From: Clitopilus passeckerianus
Taxonomy: Eukaryota > Basidiomycota > Agaricomycetes > Agaricales > Entolomataceae
Direction of reading: 5' to 3'
Assembly (NCBI GenBank): GCA_944990035.1
Contig: CALYLX010000101.1
Coordinates: 186,001 to 250,000 of the forward strand
DNA: 64,000 nt
The notes beneath the pieces are model-generated. The model searched no databases and was not told the DNA's origin. It saw only the letters and a program-made list of their open reading frames with translations. Below, one piece after another: positions 33,501 through 46,629 of the stretch. Position numbers and translations under genes: made by a program. Positions within the stretch are counted from its first letter, which is position 1; every line of letters begins with the position of its first letter.

Positions 33501-35371
33501 ATGCCAAACCCACCTCCCACCAACTCGGGAGGCACTAACCGCCCCTCTGCTGCTGATGCCCCTCCAGCTCCACCTCCTTCTCGGTCGAGAGCTTTACCCC
33601 CTGCGCCGCCTACTTCCAACACTGGTACTGGTGTATATGCGACTCCTAGGCCTTACGACGTAGGTAACGGCCCGGGTAGCAATTACGGGAATAACAACGG
33701 CAATCCCCAACCTCCCACCAACCCCAGCACGAACCCCAATCCCAACGGCACACGCACGACCGAACGCTCCCCACTCTTGAACCCACCTTACAACGGACCA
33801 CCCCCCGCCTCTGCTAAACCTGACTCCCAAGGCGGCCTCAAAGCCCGCATCGGCGTATGGACCGCCCTAGTGCTAGTCTTCGTTGCGGCTCTAGTGCTTT
33901 TCGTTGGGTTCGGGAGGTCAGAGTGGGTAGGAGAGTGGATGCCTGGGATGGTTGGGCAGATGCCGAGGGGTGATGTTGGGAGGGCGGCGGAGTGGGTGTT
34001 GGAGAGGGCGCCTGTTATCGTAAGTGTCCCTCTAATCGAGTTGAGGATAGCAGGAGCTAAAGAGGATTGTGATAGGATGGCCACATCGACCTCCCGATTC
34101 TGGTGAGAAGTTTGTATAGGAACAACGCCACCGCCGTCGAGCTGGATAAGAAGCTAGAAGGACACGTTGATATACCACGATTGAGAGAGGGGAGGGTTGG
34201 AGGGTTCTTTTGGAGTGTGTATGTGGGGTGTCCGGGGAAGGAGAGGGAGGGGAAGGATTATTTGGGAGCCAGTTGGAGGGTTAGGTGCGTCGATCTGGCG
34301 AAACTCACTAAACTATCTAAACTGACTCTTAGAGACACACTGGAACAAATCGACATCTCGCACCAACTCATCGCCAAATACCCATCCACCTTCTCTCTCT
34401 CCCTCACCTCCTCTGACGTCACCTCGTCCATCTCCCACCACAAGATCGCTTCACTGCTAGGCGTGGAAGGAGGACATCAACTGGGGAATAGTCTGGCGGT
34501 GTTGAGGATGTATTATCAGTTGGGAGTGAGGTATATGACGTTGACGCATACCTGCCATAATGCGTTTGCCGATTCGGGTGGGTATAGGTGGGGTGATGTT
34601 GAGAAGGAGGGCAGGTGGGGTGGCTTGAGGTTAGTCTTTCCTCTACATACCATGCATATACTGACCCTGTCGTAAAGCAAATTCGGCCCAGCACTAATCA
34701 ACGAGATGAACCGCCTCGGAATGATCATCGACCTCTCGCATACATCCGACCTCACCGCCATCCAAGCGCTCAAACTCTCGAGGGCACCTGTGATGTGGAG
34801 TCATTCGAGTGCGAGGGGGGTGAGGGACGGGCCGAGGAATGTCCCGGATGAGATTTTGGAGATGTTGGGGACTGAAGGGGAGGGGAAGAAGGATGGAGTT
34901 GTGATGGTCAACTTTGCACCGTTCTTCATTGCCGACGAAGAGAATGGAGAGGTGGCGGATGTGAAGAAGGTTGCTGATCATGTTGAGCATATCGCGAGGG
35001 TTGCGGGGAAGAAGCAGTGAGTTGTGGTGTTGCTTTCTCCTTTGCTTTGCTCATCACTGCGTATAGCGTCGGCATTGGATCCGACTTTGATGGAATTGGA
35101 GATACCCCGAAGGGTTTGGAGGATGTGAGCAAGTATCCTGCGTTGGTGAATCCTCCCATCATATAGCCTCAAATACCCACACTCTAACACCACCCCACCC
35201 CAACAGATCGCAGAACTAATCTCCCGCAACTGGACCGCCCCCGACCTCGGCGGGCTCACAGGCGGAAACTTTTTGAGGGTCTTTAGGGGTGTTGAGCGGG
35301 TTGCCAGGGAGATCAAGGAGGAGAACGAAGCCGTTGGCCAGGAGGTTTATTGGAAGAGGCGGGATTTGTAG
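33501..35371 (+). CDS. Membrane-anchored M19 dipeptidase (renal dipeptidase family)
   Basis: Six exons join in frame: 33501-34019, 34076-34284, 34333-34629, 34678-35016, 35067-35145 and 35207-35371, about 535 aa. A proline/asparagine-rich cytosolic N-terminus precedes one membrane segment (about residues 118-137, [18 protein letters not shown]), so a type II membrane protein is likely. The catalytic domain shows the family's zinc sites: DGHIDLP (His and Asp ligands, about 174-180), the bridging Glu in GVEGGHQ (about 288), DLSHTS (about 363) and WSHSSAR (about 384), and the [12 protein letters not shown] motif (about 455). M19 enzymes hydrolyse dipeptides. All key residues are present. NLR gene C follows on the same strand, and a decayed copy of this gene precedes NLR gene A. 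Confidence 0.9.
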
Positions 35372-37233
35372 GATGGACGGATTTCATTTTCATACTGTAA
35401 CTAACGTGAACTTTTCTTCACTTACACTTGACGTCTCTCCTATAAAGATGTGGAGTCTTATATCTATATATCACTTCTGTGGGATTGTTATATCCATATT
35501 TTCAAGTCTTTCTCGATTCAGTGAGCTCAAACCTCAAACCTCAAGACATGGGCACATAAAGCGTAGAGCTTGTCATGAAAGGGAGAGACTGAGAATCAAA
35601 TGCATTGGCGTGTAACACATTTGCATGTAAGTAACGTGTAACGGAAGGAGGTGACTTGTCCATGACGCTTGCCCAGTCTCGCCTCTCGGTGCCAGTCCCG
35701 GATGCGTCAAATATCACGGTGCGAGTAGGTATGTCGTGATACAGTATGACGAGGACACGAAAGTGAGTCGTGGTCGGGGGATGGAGAAGGAACTCAAGGT
35801 CACTCCCGAATCTCGGAAAAGGGTTGGTGTAGTTGGAGATGCCCTTGTGTAGTCGTTTGGGGTATAACGAAAAGGGTAAAACATTGAGCTGGGGGATGGG
35901 AGTCTGCGCTCGTGGAGCAGGAGATGGCGGCGTGATTCAGAGTACCTGTGATGGGTGGTTTGGGGAGGGACTAGACGATACTTGGGATGGCGTAGACTTG
36001 GAGGTGTGAGGGCTTACGAGGATGGATGATAACTGGATCGTGAATGAGCCATGCCTTCAGTGGTGAGAGACGCTGGTGTGAGAGTCAGCTGAAGGAAGCA
36101 TCGGGGTGATTGGAGGTAGGGGTGACATGTAGGTGTTGCTCTACTCCAAGGGTTATATTGGGAGGACTGCTGGCCACGTTCCGGGAAGGCCGAGCAAAAC
36201 ACCTGCATGTGCTTTGGGTTGAGCGATATTCTCCACGGGGTGACGATGAGCAGGGGCTCAAATATAACCTTTACATGCGACTCTGCTTGGGTGCTTGTGC
36301 GATTCAACTTGAACCTGGGATTTGGTCGGCAGGTTTCGTCGGTGGGCATGCCCGGGCCTTGCTGTTCTAATATCTTGGTCTTCCACGTAGATAGATAGGA
36401 AAGACGAGAACAACGCCGGTGGCATGAGGTGGGTGTCGAAAGGTTCAGAGTCCGCTTGGGATAACTTGAAGGTATGTAACATATGGGTCCAATATCTTAG
36501 CATCCCATGATCATGTAGTCGTCCGCAGCGGCGGGTATCTCATGGAACCCCGAGCGCCTTAAACAAAAGTTTCAATAAAAAGGAAAGGATCGTAGTAGAT
36601 GAAGGCGTACTCGTATTTTGCCTCCCCGCGATTCCAACGTTTTGGGCGTTTCCTCCGCAATAGAAGAACATTTCAATCATCTTTTGAGGATCGAAGAAGA
36701 TGCCAGCGGGTAGACGAGGCGGCGTGGTACCGTGAGTCGACTCTGCCACTGGAGCAATGTTGTGGTCCCCCAAGAAACGGGTTCGATAGAACGGCAAGTA
36801 CAGCGTTCACCGCAGCCAGAAGGTCGAGGCGTTCAACGGAGGCACAGAGGGTCCCAGAGATTTGTGATTTATGGTATCCATAACTTTCGACATGGCCGTC
36901 AAGAGTAAAGAAAGAATCTGAGTTTGTTCTCGCATGATGGGAGCAACTTGTCCAGAACGGTCACAGAAAGGGTTCGTCCTACAGATGGTCAGTACCAAAT
37001 TGTAAACTACAGTTATAATCCATTTACAAACGATTGAATTTCTACCAGCAGCCAGGAATGAGTGCAACCAACTCCGACGACGACCGCTTTCGAGTCTTGA
37101 CAGCCATTTGATCCAAAACAGACGCCCAAACCACAGGCCTTCCTCTCACTCGCAATTTGGGGCTTTTCGTGAGTACACGTTATACAGCTGCATCGAAAAC
37201 GTCTTACTGAGGTTCTTTCAAGGAGCCTCAGGC
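35372..37233. other. Intergenic region between dipeptidase and gene C
   Basis: Open frames are short and unrecognised (for example minus 36540-36797 and minus 36807-37067). No gene is supported. The last part should contain the promoter of gene C; the word AAACAGACGCCCAAAC near 37115 has counterparts upstream of genes A and B. Confidence 0.45.
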
Positions 37234-40200
37234 ATGTTCTATTTGCTACTCATCGGCTCGGTGGTCCTTTTGGGGTATCTCTTCTGGAGACACCGATGGC
37301 GCCTGGACAGTGAAAGGGAACTGCTTTCTTCGAAACTCGCCAATAAAAACCCAAGCTCACGCTCAGCGTCTACCGGTCACGAAGATACCCCCTTCGAGCT
37401 ACAAGCTGCCGACGGTGCTTCCGACCTTGACCCTGACCGACAACAATGTGCACAAGAAGACTTGCACCATGTTGAGGAGGATTGGCGCCTCCTGCAAGAA
37501 TACACGTGGGTGTCGTACAAAGGCCTGCCACCTGCGATGAAGCAGGGGATGGAACTGATTGTGTTGAAGAGTCTACTCCAGCCCTCCGGTGATGTTTCGT
37601 ACGAGGCATGTTCAGCGTGTCTGCAAACTCATGAAGATGTTCGGGCACTTCTGCTTGAGGGTTGGGAGAAGGGGACATTTGAGGCTTTGCGTAGTAATTG
37701 TGAGTACTTATCTATGGTGCTTTGGCTAGCGTGGACTGAACCATTTTATTCTTTCAGCGACCTTTCTTTCGCTAGGCAATCCTGGGGAACGGACTATTGT
37801 CAATGCGAAGGATCTGGACATCTCTTCTGGGATAGGCACGGCTGGCGACGGTCCTGCTAATTGTAAGTAAGAATGAACCATGCCTGCATGGTGATGTTAA
37901 GTTTGCTTGGGTTTGCAGGGTACGAAGAAGACAACAGGATGGACATCGAACCTGTGCAAGGGACCAAGGAAGTCAATATCTACGGTGGCAATATTTATAA
38001 CGTTGCAGGAGACGTCTGGCGGGTTACTTGTAAGTCATTTCTATCCCGTCAGATATTCACGATGCTGATATCTCGCCCACCACAGATTCCAGTGAGTACT
38101 CTATCTCCTGTTGTCCGCCTTACCGCACGGCTGAAGCATACATTCCATCCAGGTAGCGGTCATTGTGTGGCCGAATGGTTCTTTCCTATTGACTATCGAG
38201 TCACGCACAACGAGATTTCCAAGAAACGATCAAAGAATACTGGCGGGTGGTTACTTCGCTCGAAGACATATGGCGAATGGTGTACATCCCCGCAGCAGAG
38301 ACTTATGTGGTGTCCGGGTATACGTACGTGCTCCCATGTCTAACGACAAGTACCATCCTAACAATCTCATCCAAGCTGGCGTTGGTAAAACGGTCATGGC
38401 GTAGGTTTCCGTTGCTGTGCAGCCTAGTTTCACCGTTGACTCGTGAATGTTCAGCTCCCTGGTTGTGGATCACCTCCGGACCTTTGACGAATCCAAAACT
38501 TTCGTCGGCATCATTTACTTTAACTACAAGCTCCGAGATGAGCAAAGCGAACTGGCCATCCTGGAGGCCATCTGCAGGCAGATGTTTGAATTCCGACAAC
38601 AACTTACCTTCCAAGACCTCTACAACTCGCATTCAAAGCAAAGGTCACGACCTACGGAGGCCGAGCTTCGGTCGGCTCTATCCACTACCTTCCAGGACTA
38701 TCAGCACTGCTACCTCGTCCTGGACGCGCTTGACGAATATACTGCACACTATAGTGACAAGCAGGTCCGCGAGATCATCGAAACCATCCTAACGCTTGGA
38801 GAAAATGTAAAGCTCCTCATAACCTCACGCGTCCTTGGAGAGATGAAGGTCACATTTGAGGAACTTGGGGCCAGCAGAGAGGAGATAATTGTGGATGATA
38901 ATGACCTGAGGGCATATCTGGTGGAAAGAATTGAATCCCTGCGATCTAAACTCGACTTTGAGGTGTCGGATATATTCTCTGCGCACGTCGTCGACAAGGT
39001 GATAGAGGCCTCAAAAGGGCGGTATGTAGCTTCCTATGTTTTTGTTCTTTCTCGTGCTAACACCTGGCAACTAGGTTTCTTGTTGCAGAACTGGGGATGA
39101 ATCTGCTTTCGGAACAGCTCAATCTCGGAGATCTCGAAGACGCTCTCGAAAACCTGCCCAACGAAATCGACGAAACCTACATCCGTGTCGTGGAACTCGT
39201 CAAAAACTATTCCGATGCTAGGAGGGTACTTGCAATGAACGCCTTGATGTGGGTTGCTTATGCCAATCGACGTCTTTCCGTTCGGGAACTCCAACATGCA
39301 CTGGCTACAAAATATGGTAAGAAAGAGACGGATAAATATGTCACCCCGCTATCGACGATCACGGGCCTCTGCGCTGGACTCATTGTTGTGCAAGACGAAG
39401 AATGGGATGGCCAGCCTGTTGACGAGAGGATTGTACGATTCGTTCGTGAGTCGCCCGTTCATTGACCCAAAGCCAAGGATTAATGGGGGCATTTCAGACT
39501 TCACAACACAAGAGTTTTTCGGGGAGTTCCAGTCAACCTATTTCGCCAATGCTCACGAAGCGATGTTTTCAACTTGTGTTGAATACCTCTCAATTATGGG
39601 CAATCATATTCTATCAGCCAACTTTACCTGGAGTACATACTTCTATCACCATGAATACCTCCTTCCCTTCTATGACTACGCAACGCACAACTGGGGGCAC
39701 CACGCAAATCAATATTATGAGTCCCTCCCCGGGGTACTTGAATTCCTACGGAGGGATGATCGATCTAGCCAGCTCAATTGCGACTACATACTGAAGCAAT
39801 GGAACGACAGCGTAATAGAAAATGGTAGCCCCAGTATATTTCTGGCAGCCTATCATGATCAAGCCAGCGCTATGTCAGTATTATTAGATGGGACGGACGA
39901 TATTCCCTGCACGGAGTCACGCAGAACGCCTCTGCACATTGCAGCCATTGCTGGGCGGGCAAATGCTATGAAGCAGATGCTTCGATGGTCAGGATCAAGC
40001 CCGGCCGACCTTCCCGCAGGATCCAGGGCGGAAAATGAACGGGACTCGCAAGGCCGGACACCTCTCAGCTACGCGGCCGAGCATAGTCAATCCACTGCTC
40101 GGGTGCTCATTGAGCACGAAGGCATCGAGGTAGACTTGAAGGACAATGATGGTCGGACGCCCTTCTCATATGCGGCTCAGCATGGCCAGAAGTCAACCAT

Positions 40201-41404
40201 CAACCTCCTCTTAGAGCACGGAGGTGTCGAGGTGGACTCGAAGGACAATTATGGCCGGACTCCCTTTTCATACGCAGCTCAATGGGGCCAGGAGTCAGTT
40301 GTTAAGCGCCTTCTGGAGCACAGAGGTGTCGAAGTGGACTCGAAGGACGACGGTGGCCGAACTTCCTTTTCATATGCAGCTCAATGGGGTCAGGAGCCAG
40401 TCGCCAAGCTCCTCTTGGAGCATGGTAGTGTCGAGGTGGACTCAAAAGACAAGAATGGCCAGACTCCCTTCTCATATGCAGTGGACAATGGTTCGGAGTC
40501 AATCATCAAGCTCCTCCTTGCGCATGGGGGCGTAGAGGTGGACTTGAAAGGCGACAATGGCCAGACCCCCTTCTCATATGCGGCCCAGTATGGCTGGGAG
40601 TCAACCGTCAAGCTCCTGCTTGAGCATGGAGGAGCCGAAGTGGACTCAAAGGATGTGGATGGCCGGACCCCCCTTTCATACGCGGCTCAACGCGACCAGG
40701 AGTCGATCATCAATCTCCTCCTTGGGCATGGAGGAGTAGACGTGGACTCGAAGGACAAAGACGGCCGGACTCCCTTCTCATACGCGGCTGAGGCCTGCAA
40801 TCAGTCAATCATCAAGCTTCTGCATGAGCATGGAGGAGTGGACGTGGACATGAAGGACAACGACGGCCGAACTCCCTTTGCATACGCGGCTTGGAGCGGC
40901 AGCGATCCAATCGTAAAGTTCTTGTTCAAGCATGGGCAAGCCGACGTAGACTCGAAGGACAACAATGGTCGGACTCCCTTTTCATACGCGGTTCAGGAGG
41001 GCAACGAGTCGGTCATCAGTCTCCTGCTTGAGCATGGACGAGTCGACGTAGACTCGAAGGACAACAATGGCCGGACTCCCTTTTCATACGCGGCCGAGAA
41101 ATGTATGGAACCCCTTCTCCGACTTCTCCTCAATCATGGAGGTGTCCAAGCGAACACTCAGGATGGCAATGGACGTAGCGCCCTATCCTGGGCCAGTGGC
41201 GGCAGTCCTCGGCCAGTACTCCAAGACGCAGAAGCTATCCAACACATCCTTGCACAAGGCGTAGATGTGAACTTGCCGGACAACAAAGGGAGGACTGCAC
41301 TTTATTACGCGCGGCAAGGCCTTAAGATCTATAGCACCTCTGATCAACGGATCGTGGATCTGTTGGAAGCAAACGGGGCCGTTGAATTGCCCATCGAAGA
41401 GTAG
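37234..41404 (+). CDS. NACHT-ankyrin NLR-like protein C, intact
   Basis: Nine exons join in frame: 37234-37699, 37758-37862, 37919-38029, 38086-38091, 38153-38323, 38376-38400, 38455-39021, 39075-39445 and 39498-41404, about 1,242 aa. The start is the ATG homologous to genes A and B; an open frame continues upstream to 37108 but is not shared. N-terminal hydrophobic segment with following Arg residues, GGNIYNVAGDVWR linker, Walker A GIPGVGKT encoded by the 25-nt exon, Walker B CYLVLDALDEY, LLITSR, winged-helix-like exon, then about 14 ankyrin repeats of 34 residues. Unlike in gene A the repeats are diverged from each other (for example QHGQKSTI, QWGQESVV, DNGSESII). The role is inferred to be a sensor NTPase of the fungal NLR-like type; the partner is unknown. 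Confidence 0.87.
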
Positions 41405-42891
41405 GAGCAGTGTTCTCTCTGCATCATGTATATAACGAATAATGTAGTCATCTACTCAGCATCCACTAAGCATTAAGGTATCCACAACGACCGTAAATTA
41501 TCAACCACAAACCAGTCGTTCACATCTGAGATAGTTCATGTTGTCAATGTTCTGTTGGAATTAGAAGAGGGTGAGGAGGCGTAATAGGAAGGCTCACTAT
41601 GAAACCGCCATGCTCGTACCCAACTGGCCTGAGATTGAGACTAAACGATACCGTACAATAGTAATACGATTTCGAGCGTTGCGTTCCGATTTTCCTACAT
41701 GTCAGCAACTTCAACAGTGGCAGTAGCCTCAATCTTGCAGGTGCTGGAAGTTGTTTCGTTTGAAGGACTAGTTAGGTCAAGGTTTTGTTAACGCAAGGGG
41801 AAAAAGCAAGAGGATATTATAGAGTATAAGTGAGTATTCCCAGTCCTACACGAATGAGCTCTTACGTGTATTTACACAAATATACGATCACCAGGGTATT
41901 TTGTGAAGAACGCTCCCAGCTGCGAACATGAAGATTTGATCAAATTCGAACCCCGTACACAGATTCCACTGCAAGCCGACACCCACATGGCACGCCTATC
42001 CTGCAACACGGTCTGAAGCGATAAACGCTTTCAAGCGAGAATCTGGTGACGTCTCTGGTGACGAGGTTGGAAGACCCAAGAAATATGAAAATATGGATCA
42101 ATCTGATCATCCCTGCAAGAGCGTGTTTCGCTGTCGGTTGGGAGCGCAACTGTCAGTGTCAATCGTGTTCTGTTTCGAAGATTGGAAATGGCAATGATTT
42201 TGGGCGATCGAACACGAAACAGAGATGGACGAAGACAAAAAGCAATGGAAATTTCGGAAATCCGACTCGAGGGAGGGTCATCCAGTTTTATGAATTTCTA
42301 TTGCCCAGAAATTGTTTCTCAGAATGTACCCTCGAGCTCGTGAACAAGCTCGTGAAGGGGTCACAAGGCGCTTTACAATGATGGCGGAGAAACCGACTGC
42401 TGAAAAGTTTGGACCTCGGGTAACAGGGTACCTTCGGACAGGAGGAGGAACTCCTGAACACGTCTTTGGAAGTTCGCGGCCGAGAGAACATCCAATCTCC
42501 GTGTGGGGTACAAATGAAATAGATTCCGAGCTTGGCGGCATTCGACTCAAACATTGCAAGTGCTGTAATAGGCTGACTACAGTAAAGCTTTGAAAGCGCA
42601 GGCAGAATACAACTAAGACGCCCATATACCTTTTTGCAGGATTCTCGCGTGAGTGGCTGACAGTAAGTGCTGCGGGAGGTCAAGGTAAGGAAACCAAAAA
42701 TGGCAAGGGGCGATGAGGAAACTCAAAATTTTGCCGAGGCACATGTTTCGTTTTTGGACTGTCCCATCTATCATGGCCTTGTAATTCTACCAATACCTTG
42801 TAACACAACGCTCTAGCTTTTTCTTGCAACATTGTATATCCCTTCTTGATACCTGGAATTCTCTCGACAATACCACCAACAGCGACCAACG
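41405..42891. other. Intergenic region
   Basis: Several open frames of 60-130 codons overlap on both strands at 41940-42700, with no recognisable domain and no consistent splicing. Nothing is supported. Confidence 0.45.
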
Positions 42892-44859
42892 ATGCTGAAG
42901 GTCGACGTGAGTACCATATACTTTGATCTCGCCACATTCGTGAGCTGACTCCATAACGACCATCTTCTTTGCACCCAAATTTTGGCTGCATTGTAGCATT
43001 CCGACGCTATTGACAGCCTGCTTTCTCTCTCTGTGGCCGCTGAGACTGCTGGACCGATACCGATACCAGCCAATGCACGAAATGGACACTCACCAGGCAC
43101 ATTCAACGGCTCCTACCCGAGTGCGGGGCAATCCCTGAGCACAAGCGTCGGAACTGGTGGCAAGCATCATCGACGCCTCTCGTCTACTGGCAAGTCAAGG
43201 AGGAGGCTCAGCGACGCGCAGAACGCCGCCAATCGACCTTCGTACGTGTTCCTTCCCCCTGTCATGTTTCACCCCGCTCTATCGTGCACGTTTTCGGTCC
43301 CCAAATTTCCATTCCGTTATCTAGCGCTTCTAGCACGACATTTACTCCCTCCACGTTCCTCCTTGCTTTCTCAATCACACACTCGCGTTTCCAGAAGCTC
43401 ATTCATTTCACAGACCAGCCTCCCTTACACTTGCTTCACTTTCGCTCTCATCCTCCCCACCTCTCAAGTCCGTCCCTCAAGTTTCGACATCACTTGCCGC
43501 AGCTTCCAACAATCTTAATAACGCGACCCATGCACCCGGGTCATCTGGCGACTTTTCGAGTGGCGTAACCTCATCAAACGACGATGGCGACGCTCCGTCG
43601 TCGACCGCTCCTATTTCTATAGGAAACAGCCGGAACGGCAAGAAACGAGGGATTGACCATAGATGTGAGAGCTGCTCAAAGGTTGGTGTAATCCTGTATG
43701 ACCAAACGTGGATTTGTCATTGAAACTTTGACCAGGTCTACCGTCATCCCTCATGCCTGATTAAGCACCGTTGGGAACATACCCCGCACTGGCGCGAAGC
43801 GTCCAAGTTTGTGCTGAGTAAACATCAGCAGGTGCAGTTACTGGAGGTATGCAATATCTTGCTCAGTCATCGTTACAGTGTACCAATCATTTGTAGGCTG
43901 CTGCTATTCTCTCCCATCTCTCCCAACCAGCAGCTTCTTCTCTCCCCGAAGACCGTTCCCTATGGCCATCCTACCTCTCTGGTGGCTCGCTCCCTAAAGG
44001 AGACGAAGTCTCTAGCGGGCGAGACACGGCGGACCAATCCCTAGGCGCGAGCAGCACAGTCTCTGCCAACAGCACAGTTCCCTCATCCTACCCAACCCAC
44101 CCGATCTCAAGCTCCGTCCCCGCCCAAGCAGGGACCTTCCATCCCGGTCCTCGTCTGCACAACTACTCCATTCCCAGCTCAGGGTCCTCCGGAGGCATTA
44201 CACAACTGCGTCCAGGAGTCATTGGAGTTGCCAAAGCCCTCGACTCCGATAGTCAGAGTGCATCTACGACTACTACTGCTACTGCGCCCCAAGCTATCCC
44301 AGTCGCACACAACCACACATCCGACGCGTTCCGAACATATCGAGATGGCGGTGGCGATGCCTTGTCCACTTCTTGGGCGAGTGCTTCTTCGTACAGCCAC
44401 AGCTTGAGCCATCATACGCCCTCGTCGTATTTGAGCAATGGAGCGGGATGGAGCTTACCGAGATCTTCGGTGCGCTCGAATTCGGTGTCGAGCACTGGTA
44501 TGGGTGGGAGACAGAGTCATTCGAGGAGTAGGAGTGGAAGCGCGAGTGATGCGGAGGATGATGATAGTGTGGTTGATGCTACTGAGGTGGGGTATGGACA
44601 TGGATTGATTACGGGCGGGTATGGTGCTGGGAAGCCTGGACCTATTGGGATCAGGGGGGTCAGTGTTGCTGGTGTTGGTCCTGGTGGCAGAATGGTTTGG
44701 AAGAGGGAGGACGATGATGATGGGATGAGCATTGGGTATAGTGTGAAGGAGGAGGATGAGGGGAGTGATGCTGAGTTGGAGGTCAAGAAGCATCCGAATG
44801 GAACCACAACCACGACCTCGGGATGGGACGGATTGGAGATGGATATGGATATGGATTGA
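42892..44859 (+). CDS. Single C2H2 zinc-finger protein, putative transcription factor
   Basis: Proposed exons 42892-42906, 42997-43241, 43414-43681, 43736-43846 and 43897-44859 give about 533 aa. The last three are well supported; the first, very short exon and the acceptor at 43413 are less certain. The core is one canonical C2H2 finger, CESCSKVYRHPSCLIKHRWEH (C-x2-C-x12-H-x3-H), split by an intron after the second Cys. It is followed by TPHWREASKFVLSKHQQVQLLEAAAILSHLS, a conserved-looking extension. The rest is Ser-rich, with an acidic C-terminus (EDDDDGMSIGYSVKEEDEG, MDMDMD). A regulatory role in the nucleus is inferred. It is convergent with the terpene synthase gene. Confidence 0.72.
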
Positions 44860-45291
44860 TGAAGACGATACCTTCTCCCCTGGCGCTGCCCCATATGCTT
44901 TCAAACGAACGAACAAGCGCCACGGCGAAACTCTCATTCGCCCTTGTACATGATGGACGCTAACTCAATATAACACTCTCACGTAACGACTTGCATACCG
45001 CACGTATATCTTTTTTCACCAAACTCGGGTTCTCTTTAATCTCTGTAACACACGACGTTCTTTCCTTCAATTTCTTTTCTCGGAAACCTGGATTCCCTCA
45101 TTGCATCATATTTCCTCTTTTCAATTACCTATTATCGTCACCTGTTGTACCGCTCCTTCCTCCTTTGCACAAGCATCGTTACTTGTTATTCTCGCCTTTC
45201 TTGGACTCTACATGTCAAGCAAATGTATGTATGTATTATTATAAATTTATATTTCTCCTTCCCTATCATTGCGCCAAGCGGGTGTATTCAG
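44860..45291. other. Region between convergent genes
   Basis: AT-rich, no gene seen. It should hold the 3' untranslated regions of the C2H2 gene and the terpene synthase gene. Confidence 0.5.
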
Positions 45292-46454
45292 TTAGGTCAA
45301 ACTTGAAGCATTATACCGCCTGCAGATCGAGGACCACATGGTATTCCCAGCCATGAAGGCCTCCAGGCATTGAGCGATCCTCTCAATCACTTCAGCATGC
45401 CGAGGATGAGCACTTTTGGCTGCTTCCATGAGGGTAGGGAAGCCTTTCTCGATATTGTTAAGGAAATCAGCGAGAAACGAAACGACGGTATCATAGTCCC
45501 AGTCCCTTTCTTTCATTAGAATAGGGATGCAGTTCATCATATCCCCTCCCTCCGCCGAGGCCCGATCCTGGAGAGCCCGAAGTTCTTTCCTATACGAGTA
45601 GAGGTCGTTTATTGCGATGAAATGATGGCCAGCTGCAGCTTCGAGATTGCGAAGGGATTCGGATCCGATGAGGTCATCTGGGAGAGAAATTCCAGATGCC
45701 CAAAAGAGAACGGCGCAAATCATCCTGAATACAGATATCTCAATAGTTGCATCTTAGGCAGAGGGATTGTAAGAGGACAGACCAGTTTCCGACCTCAGTG
45801 ATCCTATAATCTAGGTATTTATTGAAGTTTTGGAGTGCGGCCGAGCGTTGGCCTGGATCTGCTGTCAATTGACACCACTCGAGCGTTTTGTGCTTCATCA
45901 GCTCAGCTGCTTTTGAGGAATCCTCGTCAGTAGACAGGGTCTGCAGGCGAGAGTGTAGGTCCATTGCTATTAAATCCACGGCAGTTGGTTTCTCTGGGGT
46001 GCTTTCGCCCGAAAGGGAGTTGATAAGGTGAAGACAGAGCTCGTTTGCCTACGAGTACTCCGAGAATCAGTCATGAGTGGAGCTCGCCGTATGAGTTATA
46101 TACCTCATCATCTGGTGCATTGTCCAGAATATCATCCATGAAGAAAATAAAGGTGATCCAGATTGTCGCCAACTCGATTCTTGCATCAAGGGTGTGTGGT
46201 GCAATATACGATATCCATAGCTCTATGTCCTGTTCGAGATACTTGTCTCTGTGCCTCTCAGTTGGCCATGGCCATCTGTCAGAGAAGTATTGCTGGACCT
46301 TAATAATGATCTGTTCAGAATCTGGATGTTTACAGCTTGGAAAACGAGATTGATAGTTGGGTTTAGGTGGAACTGAATGGACCTGGTTTGACATTTGACT
46401 CATCTGAGAAACTGATGAGTCCTGTTTATTACGAGATTGAAGATTGGATGCCAA
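45292..46454 (-). CDS. Terpene synthase (class I, sesquiterpene-type)
   Basis: Three exons join in frame: 46454-46104, 46048-45783 and 45724-45292, about 349 aa, the normal length for fungal sesquiterpene synthases. The Asp-rich motif FFMDDILDN (about residues 105-112) and the NSE-type motif NDLYSYRKE (245-253) bind the three magnesium ions that activate the diphosphate; CRRY lies near the C-terminus. The family cyclises farnesyl diphosphate in the cytosol; the product cannot be told from sequence. The gene lies 175 bp downstream of a P450 gene on the same strand, suggesting a small biosynthetic cluster. No signal peptide is visible. Confidence 0.87.
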
Positions 46455-46629
46455 TGCTCCTCGAGTCCGGGAACCCGGCCCGCTATAGCTATCTGATACC
46501 TCTCTACCCTGACATACCTCGGAACGTAGTCATCTATTTCATTGAAACTTCTATTAGAACGAACGATTTTCCCGCTGGAAGATCACAGAGCTGCCATTCT
46601 ACCCTTCTATCACTCGGATACGATACATC

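Noticed and set aside
37108..37233. Earlier start for NLR gene C at 37108
   Set aside because: The extra residues are not present in genes A and B, whose proteins begin at the hydrophobic segment.
44455..44937. Minus-strand frames opposite the C2H2 gene
   Set aside because: Low-complexity shadows of the Ser/acidic-rich coding strand.
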